Part shown: piece after piece, positions 1-6,142 of the stretch
Numbering within the stretch: the first letter of the stretch is position 1
Layout: each line of letters starts with the position of its first letter
Assembly: GCA_020850785.1 (NCBI GenBank)
Contig: JADZDZ010000293.1
Coordinates: 1-7,909, forward strand
From: Candidatus Sumerlaeota bacterium
GTDB taxonomy: Bacteria > Sumerlaeota > Sumerlaeia > SLMS01
Length of the DNA stretch: 7,909 bases
Direction: 5' to 3'
The notes under the pieces: model-generated
Told to the model about the DNA's origin: nothing
What the model saw: the letters and a program-made list of their open reading frames with translations, nothing else
The model's database searches: none
Made by a program: the position numbers and the translations under genes

Positions 1-146
1 ATCGGAGCCGCGTCTCAGGGGATCGTTGTCCCCGCACCCAGCGCGCTGATTAGTGGCGAAGCCGCCTCTCCATGCAACGAAAACCAGCTCCCCCCCTTCT
101 CAGTTCCCGCTTTCCCTTTCGTGGCATCGGGAAGTAAGCAACTGTC
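1..146. other. Leader region upstream of the plus-strand gene set
   Basis: No gene can be assigned here. On the plus strand, one frame is open from the window edge to a stop at 202-204, but it would run 58 bp into the next gene. The other two frames stop at 47-49 and 51-53, so the tail of an upstream gene could end in any of them. A GGGAAG at 129-134 lies 12 nt ahead of the ATG at 147 and is the only ribosome-binding candidate. A C-rich tract lies at about 90-97. No convincing sigma-70 promoter was found; the promoter of the following genes may be here or further upstream. Confidence 0.3.
18..33. repeat. Small GGGGA/TCCCC hairpin
   Basis: A perfect 5-bp inverted repeat (18-22 with 29-33) encloses a 6-nt loop. 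It could be the stem of a terminator for a gene left of the window, but no T-run follows it and the stem is short, so chance is a fair explanation in GC-rich DNA. Confidence 0.2.
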
Positions 147-473
147 ATGCAGGAGCAGCGGCCCGATCGCGTGGAGCTTTTTGCCTTTTACTACCTCGGT
201 GTGAACCCCGATGGGGAGTATCGCTTTGCCAACGCGCATCATGTGGCAAAGTATTACGGCGTCAGCGCCGACGCGGTGCTGCGATGGCTGGAGGAATTGG
301 ACCTGAAGCCGCGCGACGTCCTGCGGCAGCAGTTCAACCTGTCCGGCCCGCAGTTGGAACTGCAGTTGGAGCTGCCGAATCTGGACCCCGCGGGAGTCCG
401 CCAGCGGGCGGCGGCGATCCTCGCGGATTTGGACGGTGCCGACGGTGGGCGGCGATTCTGGGAAGGGGACTGA
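147..473 (+). CDS. Hypothetical 108-residue protein with HTH-like segment
   Basis: The family is not recognised. The ATG at 147 is the only reasonable start, because an in-frame TAA sits at 135-137. GGGAAG lies 12 nt upstream, a rather long spacing. Residues 8-20 are aromatic-rich (FAFYYLGV). Residues 29-51 (VAKYYGVSADAVLRWLEEL within it) have the pattern of a helix-turn-helix: an Ala-containing first helix, a Gly-Val-Ser turn and a second helix with Arg-Trp. Residues 65-100 are acidic and helical, with a QLEL pair repeated in tandem at 69-76. There is no signal peptide or membrane segment, so it is probably cytoplasmic. It is the first of four closely spaced genes ending in a GT87 glycosyltransferase. 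A small DNA-binding regulator or a protein-interaction module are both possible; neither is shown. Amino-acid composition and the tight spacing to the next gene support it being real. Confidence 0.72.
   Translation: MQEQRPDRVELFAFYYLGVNPDGEYRFANAHHVAKYYGVSADAVLRWLEELDLKPRDVLRQQFNLSGPQLELQLELPNLDPAGVRQRAAAILADLDGADGGRRFWEGD
351..374 (+). repeat. 12-bp tandem duplication in the 108-residue gene
   Basis: Two adjacent 12-bp units (351-362 and 363-374) differ at a single base and encode QLEL twice. The unit keeps the reading frame, so it looks like a small in-frame slippage or duplication product inside the coding sequence. Confidence 0.5.
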
Positions 474-485
474 AGCGAGCGCGCG

Positions 486-647
486 ATGTTTTCCTCCGAC
501 ATTTCACTCTTCTCCCCGCTCGGTCTGGCCATCGCCGCATTGGTGGTGTTGGTGATTGTTTTTTCACCGGCTGTTCGTGATCGCGCGCGGAAGGACCGCA
601 GCGCGCAGAAAGAACGGGGCGACTCGCATGACGACCCAGCGTTATGA
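486..647 (+). CDS. Small single-span membrane protein, 53 residues
   Basis: An ATG at 486 opens a 53-codon frame ending in TGA at 645-647. Residues 1-11 are polar and end in SPLG. Residues about 12-28 form one strongly hydrophobic helix (LGLAIAALVVLVIVF). Residues 31-53 are very polar, with a basic stretch RDRARKDR followed by acidic residues. By the positive-inside rule the C-terminal tail should be cytoplasmic. The gene starts 12 bp after the previous stop and its last 20 bp overlap the next gene in another frame, which is typical of a coupled operon. A purine-rich GAAGCGAG lies just ahead of the ATG. No family is recognised. Membrane anchoring or regulation of the downstream membrane enzyme is possible but inferred only from position. 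The length is below the usual gene-calling threshold, so it could be missed by annotation. Confidence 0.6.
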   Translation: MFSSDISLFSPLGLAIAALVVLVIVFSPAVRDRARKDRSAQKERGDSHDDPAL

Positions 648-855
648 AATCTATCGCCACAAGGAAACGCTTCTGAATGAGGACGACGCGGAGAAACACT
701 ACACGGCGGTTTCAGAAGAGGCGTTGCAAACGGGACTGATCGCTCCGCGCACCGATCCGCTGCTGGAGAGCGAACCCGTTGGCGTTGTGGAGGCCACCTC
801 GCCCGAAGAGGCGGTCGCGAAATACATCGAATCAACAAAGGATTCGTGGCTCTGA
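628..855 (+). CDS. Hypothetical 75-residue acidic protein
   Basis: The family is not recognised. The ATG at 628 (protein begins MTTQRYEIYRHK) is preferred. A TTG at 556 in the same frame would add 24 residues that merely re-read the membrane-protein gene in another frame. An ACGGGG lies upstream of the ATG as a weak ribosome site. The protein is soluble, has no Cys, and is rich in Glu and Asp. Residues 4-11 and 51-56 look like beta strands, and 57-69 (TSPEEAVAKYIE) look like a helix following the second strand, suggesting a small alpha/beta fold. It overlaps the 53-residue membrane protein by 20 bp and the GT87 gene by 10 bp, so translation is probably coupled to both. A partner role for one of these is inference from position only. 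Confidence 0.75.
   Translation: MTTQRYEIYRHKETLLNEDDAEKHYTAVSEEALQTGLIAPRTDPLLESEPVGVVEATSPEEAVAKYIESTKDSWL
837..842 (+). promoter_or_regulatory. Ribosome-binding site for the GTG start at 846
   Basis: AAAGGA lies only 3 nt before the GTG at 846, closer than the usual 5-9 nt. No other in-frame start exists just upstream, and the next in-frame Met is residue 28, inside the first membrane helix. The GTG is therefore the best start, probably helped by coupling with the preceding gene, whose stop is at 853-855. Confidence 0.45.
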
Positions 856-2240
856 CTGCGGCGCCTCCCAGCCCGCGCGCATGGCGGTTGATCCTCGTCG
901 CATTGGCGGCGCTGTGGGCCGCCGCAATGAGCTGGCACTACCGCTATGATTTTCCCGCGGACAAATACACTTACCTGAAGGTCGATTTCATCGCCTTCCA
1001 AACTGCTGCGGCCATGGTTGCCAATGGCAACGCGGAGCACCTCTACGATTTTCGGCGCGAGGCGATCGACATCACCGTGGATCGCGCCGCTGGTGTCCCC
1101 GGTTTCGCCGCCGATGACTTGACAGTGGTGAGGATTCTTCCCGGCGACCCCTTCGTGAAGGCCGCCGCCGCGCTCGATTTTCCCGGCGATCATCCACCCG
1201 TCTACGTCTACAACCCCGTGTATGCGATGGCGTTCATGCCGCTGTTGAAGCTGCCATGGAACCGCGCCGCGTTGCTGGTGGATTGTGCCTGTTTGTTTAC
1301 ATTCATGGCGACGCTGCTGCTGTTCGCGCAGCGCCTTGCCGTCAGCCAAACAGTGCGCGCGAAGATTGTGTGCGCAGCCGCGCCTCTCATCCTGTGCACC
1401 ATCGCCTTCCCAGTGCGCTTCGACTTGTTGTGCGGGCAGATCACGCCGCTTGTGGCGGCGGCACTGCTGTCGGCGGCCTACTCTTTCTCCTCACCAGCGG
1501 CGCGCGCAGCGCACGGCGTCGCCATTGCGTTGATTGCAGGGATGAAAATTCTACCGCTGCTGGTCATCGTTTGGTTGGTTGGCTCCCGCCGAAAAGAGGA
1601 AGCCATCGCGGCGACACTCACGACGATCGTCGTCGCGCTGCTGACGGTGATTTTTTTCGGCAACATCGTGGGGCCGTGGCGCTCCATCGCCGCCGCCATG
1701 GGCGAAGGCACGCGCGCGTGGGTGTACAACCAATCGCTGGAATCGCTGCTGGGGCGCTTCCTGCTGCCACTCAACTTCGCGGGCGGATGGGAATCGTTCG
1801 CGCCGCCGCAGGCGCGCATCATCGCGGCGCTGCCCGGCGTCGCGGCCTTCTGCGCATGGGGATTTCTGGCGTGGAAATGCTGGCAGCGTCGAACTTCCAG
1901 CGCAGACCTGCTGGCGGCGCTGATGACGCTGTTCGCCTTCGCAACGCCCCTCGCGTGGTCGCACTATGCACTGTATTGCTTTCCCGGTCTCGCGCTGCTG
2001 ATCATCGCGCCCACGGCCCGCTGGCAGCGCATCCTCGCAACCGCGCTGGCGGCGTGCATCATCATCGATCCCGCCCTCGCGCAGGAAATGTTTGCGTGGC
2101 TGCGGGACCTTGTTGGCGTGGCGCCCGCCTCCATCATCGTCAAGGCAGCCATCGCGCTGCCAACGATCGCGGCAGTTGCGCTTTTCTGCACACTCCTCAG
2201 CGCCGCTTCTTCTTCGCTCCGCCGCGCCCCTTCCGCATGA
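846..2240 (+). CDS. GT87 (DUF2029) family membrane glycosyltransferase
   Basis: This 464-residue polytopic protein has roughly ten to twelve hydrophobic segments, starting at residues 13-29. It shows the ordered motifs of GT87 enzymes, GT-C fold proteins that transfer sugars from polyprenyl-phosphate donors on the outer face of the cytoplasmic membrane. In order these are VDFIAFQTAA (46-55) with Gly61 and LYDF (66-69); YNPVYAMAFMPL (122-133); CGQITPL (196-202); GMKILPLL (232-239); YNQSLESLLGR (294-304); and TPLAWSHY (367-374), matching the family S/T-P-x-S/A-W-x-H pattern. Asp47 in the first outer loop is the likely catalytic acid by analogy. Actinobacterial relatives are mannosyltransferases for lipoglycans; the sugar and acceptor here are unknown. 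The outer loop at 70-120 looks long. The gene is last in its set, and its final 44 bp overlap rnr on the other strand. Confidence 0.88.
   Translation: MALTAAPPSPRAWRLILVALAALWAAAMSWHYRYDFPADKYTYLKVDFIAFQTAAAMVANGNAEHLYDFRREAIDITVDRAAGVPGFAADDLTVVRILPGDPFVKAAAALDFPGDHPPVYVYNPVYAMAFMPLLKLPWNRAALLVDCACLFTFMATLLLFAQRLAVSQTVRAKIVCAAAPLILCTIAFPVRFDLLCGQITPLVAAALLSAAYSFSSPAARAAHGVAIALIAGMKILPLLVIVWLVGSRRKEEAIAATLTTIVVALLTVIFFGNIVGPWRSIAAAMGEGTRAWVYNQSLESLLGRFLLPLNFAGGWESFAPPQARIIAALPGVAAFCAWGFLAWKCWQRRTSSADLLAALMTLFAFATPLAWSHYALYCFPGLALLIIAPTARWQRILATALAACIIIDPALAQEMFAWLRDLVGVAPASIIVKAAIALPTIAAVALFCTLLSAASSSLRRAPSA
2197..2240. other. 44-bp tail-to-tail overlap of the GT87 gene and rnr
   Basis: The GT87 stop (2238-2240, plus strand) lies beyond the rnr stop (2197-2199, minus strand), so 44 bp encode the C-termini of both proteins. 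The shared DNA gives a Ser/Arg/Pro-rich tail on one strand and the Lys/Arg-rich rnr tail (ending GAKKKRR) on the other. No terminator fits between the genes, so the two transcripts should have complementary 3' ends if both terminate beyond their stops. Confidence 0.85.
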
Positions 2241-4437
2241 ACGTCGCGTGGCGGCTCGCCTTCGCCGGTTTTCCGCGACGCCCAAATGCGCGCTGCGGCT
2301 GATCAAGGATCGTCACGTCCATCCTTTGCTCCAGCGGTTCGATCTTGTCGATCCGCACGCGAACCTTGTCCGCCAGCTTGATCACGTGCCCCGTGTTCCT
2401 CCCGACGTACTTCACGCCGGTTTCATCCAACTCGTAGTGATCCGCCGTAAGCGACGACTTCTTCGCCATCCCCTCCACGGGATATTGCTCCAACTCCACG
2501 TAAATTCCCCAGCTCTGCAGGCCGGAAATGTACGCGTCGAATTCATCACCCTCGTGCTTCTTCATGAATTCGAGAGCCTTGATCGTCGTTGATTCCCACT
2601 CCGCTTCCTGCGCACGGCGTTCGCGATTGCTGGTGTGCTCACCCAATTCCTCAAGGTTGTTTTCATCCTGCGGATAGGGCAATCGCGCGCGTTCCTCCAA
2701 CGCACGCACCTGCCGGTGTACGATCACGTCGGGGTAGCGCCGAATCGGCGACGTGAAATGACAGTAACAATCGCTGGCGAGCCCGAAGTGCCCCGCATTT
2801 TCGGGGCTGTATTCGGCGCGCTTCAACGCACGCAGGATCAGGCGGCGCACGATGTGGCCTGCGGGATGCTGCTGTGCCTGCGCCAGCGCCTGCTGGATGT
2901 CGCGCGGCTTGATCGTTTTTCCACGCCCGAAGCTGATGCCGAACACCTTCAGCACGGGAATGATTTTCTCCAGACGATCCTCGTCCGCCACCTCGTGAAT
3001 GCGGTAGAGAAGCGGCGCCTGCCTTTCCGTGAGGTACTGCGCGACCGCCTCGTTCGCGATCAGCATGCACTCCTCCACCAGTTGATGCGCCTCAAAGCGC
3101 GGATAGAATCGCAGGTCGCTCACCGCTCCGTCCCCGTCGAAGACCACCTGCAACTGCGGAATGTCCAGGTCCAGCGCCCCGCGCTCGAAGCGCGCCCTTC
3201 TCAGCACGCGCGCGCAGGCGCGAAGCTCCTTCACGTCCGCCATCACATCGCGGAAGAACTCCGTCGGTTCCGCAGGCGGCTTGCCGTCGATTTCATCGAA
3301 GGCGCTCTGCACCTGCTCATAGGTGAGCCGGTGATTGCTGTTGATGACGGAACTATGGACGCGCTTCGACAGCAGTTGCCCGTCGTTTCCGATTTCCATC
3401 ACCGCCGTCATCGTGAGGCGATCCTCGTGCGCGACGAGCGAACAAAGATAATTGCTCAGCTTGTGCGGCAGCATCGGCACGACGCGATCCACGGGATAAA
3501 CGCTCGTGGCGCGTTCCAGCGCCTCGTCATCCAGCGCGGTGCCCTGCTTCAGGAAATGCGAAACATCCGCAATGTGGACGTACAACTCCCAACCACCACC
3601 CGCGCGCTTCCTGATGGAAAGCGCATCGTCGTAATCCTTCGCGGTCTTGGGATCGATGGTGATGGTCACCAGCGCGCGATGGTCCTCGCGATGCACGAGG
3701 TCCTCCTCGCCGCGGAAGCCCAGCGCCTTCACTTCGTTCTCCACGGAAAGGGGAAACTCCTCCACAATGCCGCGATCGCGCAGCAGCAGCAGCACGTCGA
3801 TTCCCCTGTCCTCATCGCTGCCGATGCGTGCGACAATGCGCCCCACCAGCGGCTCCGGCGCGGGGGTGAATTTTTCGATCTCCACTTCCACCCAGTCAAA
3901 ATCGCCGATGCCAAGTTCCTTCGGCGGCAATGGAACGCGCACGCGGCGATCCGTGCGCTTGTTGCGCGGAATCACGTCCCCCACGCGCCCCATGGATTGA
4001 TACCAGCCGACCATGCGCTTGTGCGCGTGCTCCATCACCTCCGTGATGCGGCCGGAGGGCCCCTGCTCCCCGCGTCGAATAACGTCGGCGCGCACTAGAT
4101 CACCATCAAGCCCTTCACCCAAATCCTTCTGCGCGATGAACAGATCACCCGCAAACGGGGGCTTCCCCTTCAGCGACGACCAGTCGGGACGCACAAAACC
4201 AAAGCCCTTGCTCGTGACTTCCAACCGGCCCATCACCTGCGACGTGCGGCCCGTGGGTGCGGTGTAATTTTTTCCGCTGACGCGCGCGACAAGGCCGCGC
4301 TCCTCCAGGTCCCGCAGGAAGGTGCGAAACGCCCGGCGGTCCGGCGCGCGAACGCCAAACTTCCGCGACAACTGCACCAGATTGATCGGCGCGCGCGAAT
4401 CGCGGATCGCCTTGATTACCTGCTTCTCATCGAACAT
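2197..4437 (-). CDS. rnr: Ribonuclease R (3'-5' exoribonuclease, RNB family)
   Basis: RNase R degrades structured RNA processively from the 3' end in the cytoplasm and takes part in mRNA decay and rRNA/tmRNA quality control. The 746-residue protein is slightly shorter than the E. coli enzyme (about 813). Domains in order: winged helix (about 1-60); first cold-shock-like OB domain (about 66-122, GFGFV at 78-82); second (about 140-235); RNB catalytic domain (about 250-585); S1 domain (about 630-710); and a short Lys/Arg-rich tail (to 746). The four metal-binding aspartates are present as D262, D268, D270 and D271, with the spacing of E. coli D272/278/280/281. Y314 matches Y324, which clamps the RNA 3' end. 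HFTSPIRRYPD is at 560-570. The ATG at 4437 overlaps the upstream gene by 11 bp, with GGGAG (4452-4448) 10 nt before it. All catalytic features are intact, so it should be active. It sits last in an envelope-gene operon, an uncommon context. Confidence 0.97.
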   Translation of the reverse strand: MFDEKQVIKAIRDSRAPINLVQLSRKFGVRAPDRRAFRTFLRDLEERGLVARVSGKNYTAPTGRTSQVMGRLEVTSKGFGFVRPDWSSLKGKPPFAGDLFIAQKDLGEGLDGDLVRADVIRRGEQGPSGRITEVMEHAHKRMVGWYQSMGRVGDVIPRNKRTDRRVRVPLPPKELGIGDFDWVEVEIEKFTPAPEPLVGRIVARIGSDEDRGIDVLLLLRDRGIVEEFPLSVENEVKALGFRGEEDLVHREDHRALVTITIDPKTAKDYDDALSIRKRAGGGWELYVHIADVSHFLKQGTALDDEALERATSVYPVDRVVPMLPHKLSNYLCSLVAHEDRLTMTAVMEIGNDGQLLSKRVHSSVINSNHRLTYEQVQSAFDEIDGKPPAEPTEFFRDVMADVKELRACARVLRRARFERGALDLDIPQLQVVFDGDGAVSDLRFYPRFEAHQLVEECMLIANEAVAQYLTERQAPLLYRIHEVADEDRLEKIIPVLKVFGISFGRGKTIKPRDIQQALAQAQQHPAGHIVRRLILRALKRAEYSPENAGHFGLASDCYCHFTSPIRRYPDVIVHRQVRALEERARLPYPQDENNLEELGEHTSNRERRAQEAEWESTTIKALEFMKKHEGDEFDAYISGLQSWGIYVELEQYPVEGMAKKSSLTADHYELDETGVKYVGRNTGHVIKLADKVRVRIDKIEPLEQRMDVTILDQPQRAFGRRGKPAKASRHATFMRKGRGGAKKKRR
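2242..2280. repeat. 7-bp inverted repeat just past the GT87 stop
   Basis: CGTCGCG at 2242-2248 is matched exactly by CGCGACG at 2274-2280. A shorter GGCG/CGCC pairing is possible inside the 25-nt loop (2250-2253 with 2257-2260 or 2263-2266). It begins 1 bp after the GT87 stop but lies within rnr coding sequence and has no following T-run. It may be a 3'-end hairpin for the plus-strand transcript or simply a chance product of GC-rich coding. Confidence 0.25.
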
Positions 4438-6142
4438 TCGTTTCGTTCTCCCGCAGGCGCCCGATGGGAAGGGGAATACCCGGCGCAGGTTGTGTTGCCA
4501 TCTTCTTCAGTGCTGGTGGGACGAACTTGAAATCATTCACTGTTTCGTAGGCGCCACCGACTTCCTGCAAGGGACGCCACGTGATCACGCCGCGTCCATT
4601 CCTTCGCGTGATGCCGAACAGCCAGAGCCTGTCATCCCAACGCAGCGCCTGCATTTTCTCCCACGTCTCCGGCGCGCGCAGCGATGTTTCCTTCCAATCG
4701 CGCAGCGTGCTTTCGCTCGTGAAGAGCTGCACGTGCGGCCCCGCAATCAGGCCGAACTTTCCGCCATCGGTGAAGCTCGTGAGCCAAACGTTCGCCTCAT
4801 TCAGTCCCGGCAGCGGCAGCGCGCCAAAATCCACCCAGCGCGTTTCGATCGGACTCGCAAGCGCACGCGCGAAGGTTTTCCCTCCCGGCGGCTTTTGCAG
4901 GCCCACGATCATCTTGCTTCCATTCAAGTCAAAGAAGGCATTGCCGCGCCACAGCGGAGCATCCGCGCCGCGCTCCTTCGTCGGATGCCACACGGGATTC
5001 TTTGCGGACGTGGAAAGCCGCAGCGAATTGATGCCGAGCGTCGCCCCAAGCGCCTCCGTTCCGTCTGAACCAATCACCGTGAAGTAGCCATAGCTGTTCG
5101 GCGGAATGCGCCCCGCGCCAAAGGCGGTCGCGCCACTGTTCAGCCACGACGTGCTGCGCGACGTGCGGAGAAGCCGCTCGTTCACGGGCCATTCAGCGCC
5201 GTTTCCAACCGCGAGCATGACTTCATCCACGGGAAGCGCCGCGCCCGATGCTCCCCGCGAAAGCCCCGCATCCCCCACGAGCGCGTAGAGCGCCAGTTCC
5301 CCGTTGCGCTCGACAGCGGCGAAATCCTCGATGCTGCGCGAAGGAACCTCATACGACGGCTCGATGAAGGGAGTCAGCTCAACCTCGCGCGTATAGACAA
5401 CCTCGCCATCAATCAGCAGCGAAATTTTCGCCGCACCAGTGACGTTGTCCGCCAATTGAAAGGACACCTCCTCACCGCGATTCCTGCTCCCGGAAACGGA
5501 CGGCGCGAAGGTTGGGGACGCGGACATCGCCAGATTGCTCCCTTCGAGTTTGACCTGGACGAACTTCGTCGAAAGCGCCGATCGCAACTCGTCCGGCACA
5601 TTCAGAAGCACCGCCAATCGCCCGTCGGCGCTGCGGTTCGTTGCGGACACGACGGAGAGCGGCTGATCCGTTGCCGCCAGCAATTGTTCATGAAGTGAGA
5701 GGGAGGAAAAATCCTCCACACGCGCGTCCATGATGCGCGCGGAGTTGGTGCCGCGAAGCGCCAGCGTGAAGCTTGTAAGCTGGTCAAGGTTCGGCAGCGT
5801 CCACCTGACGACCCCCTCCTCCTTTGGCATTTCGCGACGCGGAAGGACGAACGAAGTCGGCCCCTTGTAAATCCCCACAAGCTCCAACTCCGCCGCAGCA
5901 GCGCCCGAAGCGCGCACCACAACCCCTCCGCGCGTGTCCTCGGAAAATTTCTCCCCCACGTCATAGACCACGGCCGCCGGCGAAATGATGCGCGCCGTCT
6001 CCGGCTCCGGCGAAAGCACGATCGCGGAACCATCGCGCCCCGCCAGGTCCTCCCGCAGGATACGCGCGCCCTCATTCTGCGCCACTGCGCACAAGGCGCA
6101 GCCAAGGAATGTCGCGACCACCACATGCTGAAAAAGTTTCAT
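4427..6142 (-). CDS. Secreted protein, predicted beta-sandwich plus beta-propeller
   Basis: No named family is recognised in this 571-residue protein. Residues 1-21 are a signal peptide: Lys2, a hydrophobic core, and an AVA|Q cleavage site after residue 21. Residues about 25-150 look like a beta-sandwich of the carbohydrate-binding type (FTLALRGTNSARIMDARVED at 125-144). Residues 160-265 suggest a second, Ig-like sandwich. From about 270 to 535 there are five repeats of roughly 40-65 residues. Each has strands around Gly or Asp-Gly turns and a Trp near the end (W318, W385, W436, W483, W522); LFTSESTLRDWKE (473-485) resembles blades of five-bladed propellers in GH32/43-type enzymes. No catalytic acids can be assigned, so binding rather than hydrolysis is equally possible. 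The start overlaps the upstream glycosyltransferase by 4 bp (ATGA) with no clear ribosome site, implying coupled translation; the end overlaps rnr by 11 bp. It probably acts outside the cytoplasmic membrane. Confidence 0.85.
   Translation of the reverse strand: MKLFQHVVVATFLGCALCAVAQNEGARILREDLAGRDGSAIVLSPEPETARIISPAAVVYDVGEKFSEDTRGGVVVRASGAAAAELELVGIYKGPTSFVLPRREMPKEEGVVRWTLPNLDQLTSFTLALRGTNSARIMDARVEDFSSLSLHEQLLAATDQPLSVVSATNRSADGRLAVLLNVPDELRSALSTKFVQVKLEGSNLAMSASPTFAPSVSGSRNRGEEVSFQLADNVTGAAKISLLIDGEVVYTREVELTPFIEPSYEVPSRSIEDFAAVERNGELALYALVGDAGLSRGASGAALPVDEVMLAVGNGAEWPVNERLLRTSRSTSWLNSGATAFGAGRIPPNSYGYFTVIGSDGTEALGATLGINSLRLSTSAKNPVWHPTKERGADAPLWRGNAFFDLNGSKMIVGLQKPPGGKTFARALASPIETRWVDFGALPLPGLNEANVWLTSFTDGGKFGLIAGPHVQLFTSESTLRDWKETSLRAPETWEKMQALRWDDRLWLFGITRRNGRGVITWRPLQEVGGAYETVNDFKFVPPALKKMATQPAPGIPLPIGRLRENETNVR

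Noticed and set aside
26..53. Promoter-like TTGTCC ... 16 bp ... GATTAG
   Set aside because: The match to the sigma-70 consensus is only 4/6 and 3/6, too weak to call in this sequence.
72..137. 21-codon open frame ahead of the 108-residue gene, possible leader peptide
   Set aside because: There is no ribosome site before its ATG, no attenuator-like pairing was seen, and the composition is nondescript.
15..242. 75-codon minus-strand frame at the left edge
   Set aside because: It overlaps most of the start of the better-supported 108-residue gene, has no ribosome site and resembles no protein I know.
556..627. Upstream TTG extension of the 75-residue protein
   Set aside because: The added residues re-read the 53-residue membrane protein gene out of frame, and an ATG with a plausible ribosome site is at 628.
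1256..2302. 348-codon plus-strand frame and a 251-codon minus-strand frame (1551-2306) over the GT87 gene
   Set aside because: Both are Arg/Ala/His-rich shadow frames across a gene with clear family motifs and membrane helices.
2635..4098. 487-codon open frame on the plus strand, antisense to rnr
   Set aside because: It lies wholly opposite a gene with every RNase R motif intact. The His/Arg/Gln-rich composition is what GC-rich codons give when read in antisense.
6095..6142. Possible lipoprotein signal (Cys15 or Cys18) in the secreted protein
   Set aside because: Residues before the Cys (FLG and CAL) do not fit the usual lipobox, whereas AVA|Q is a good signal peptidase I site.
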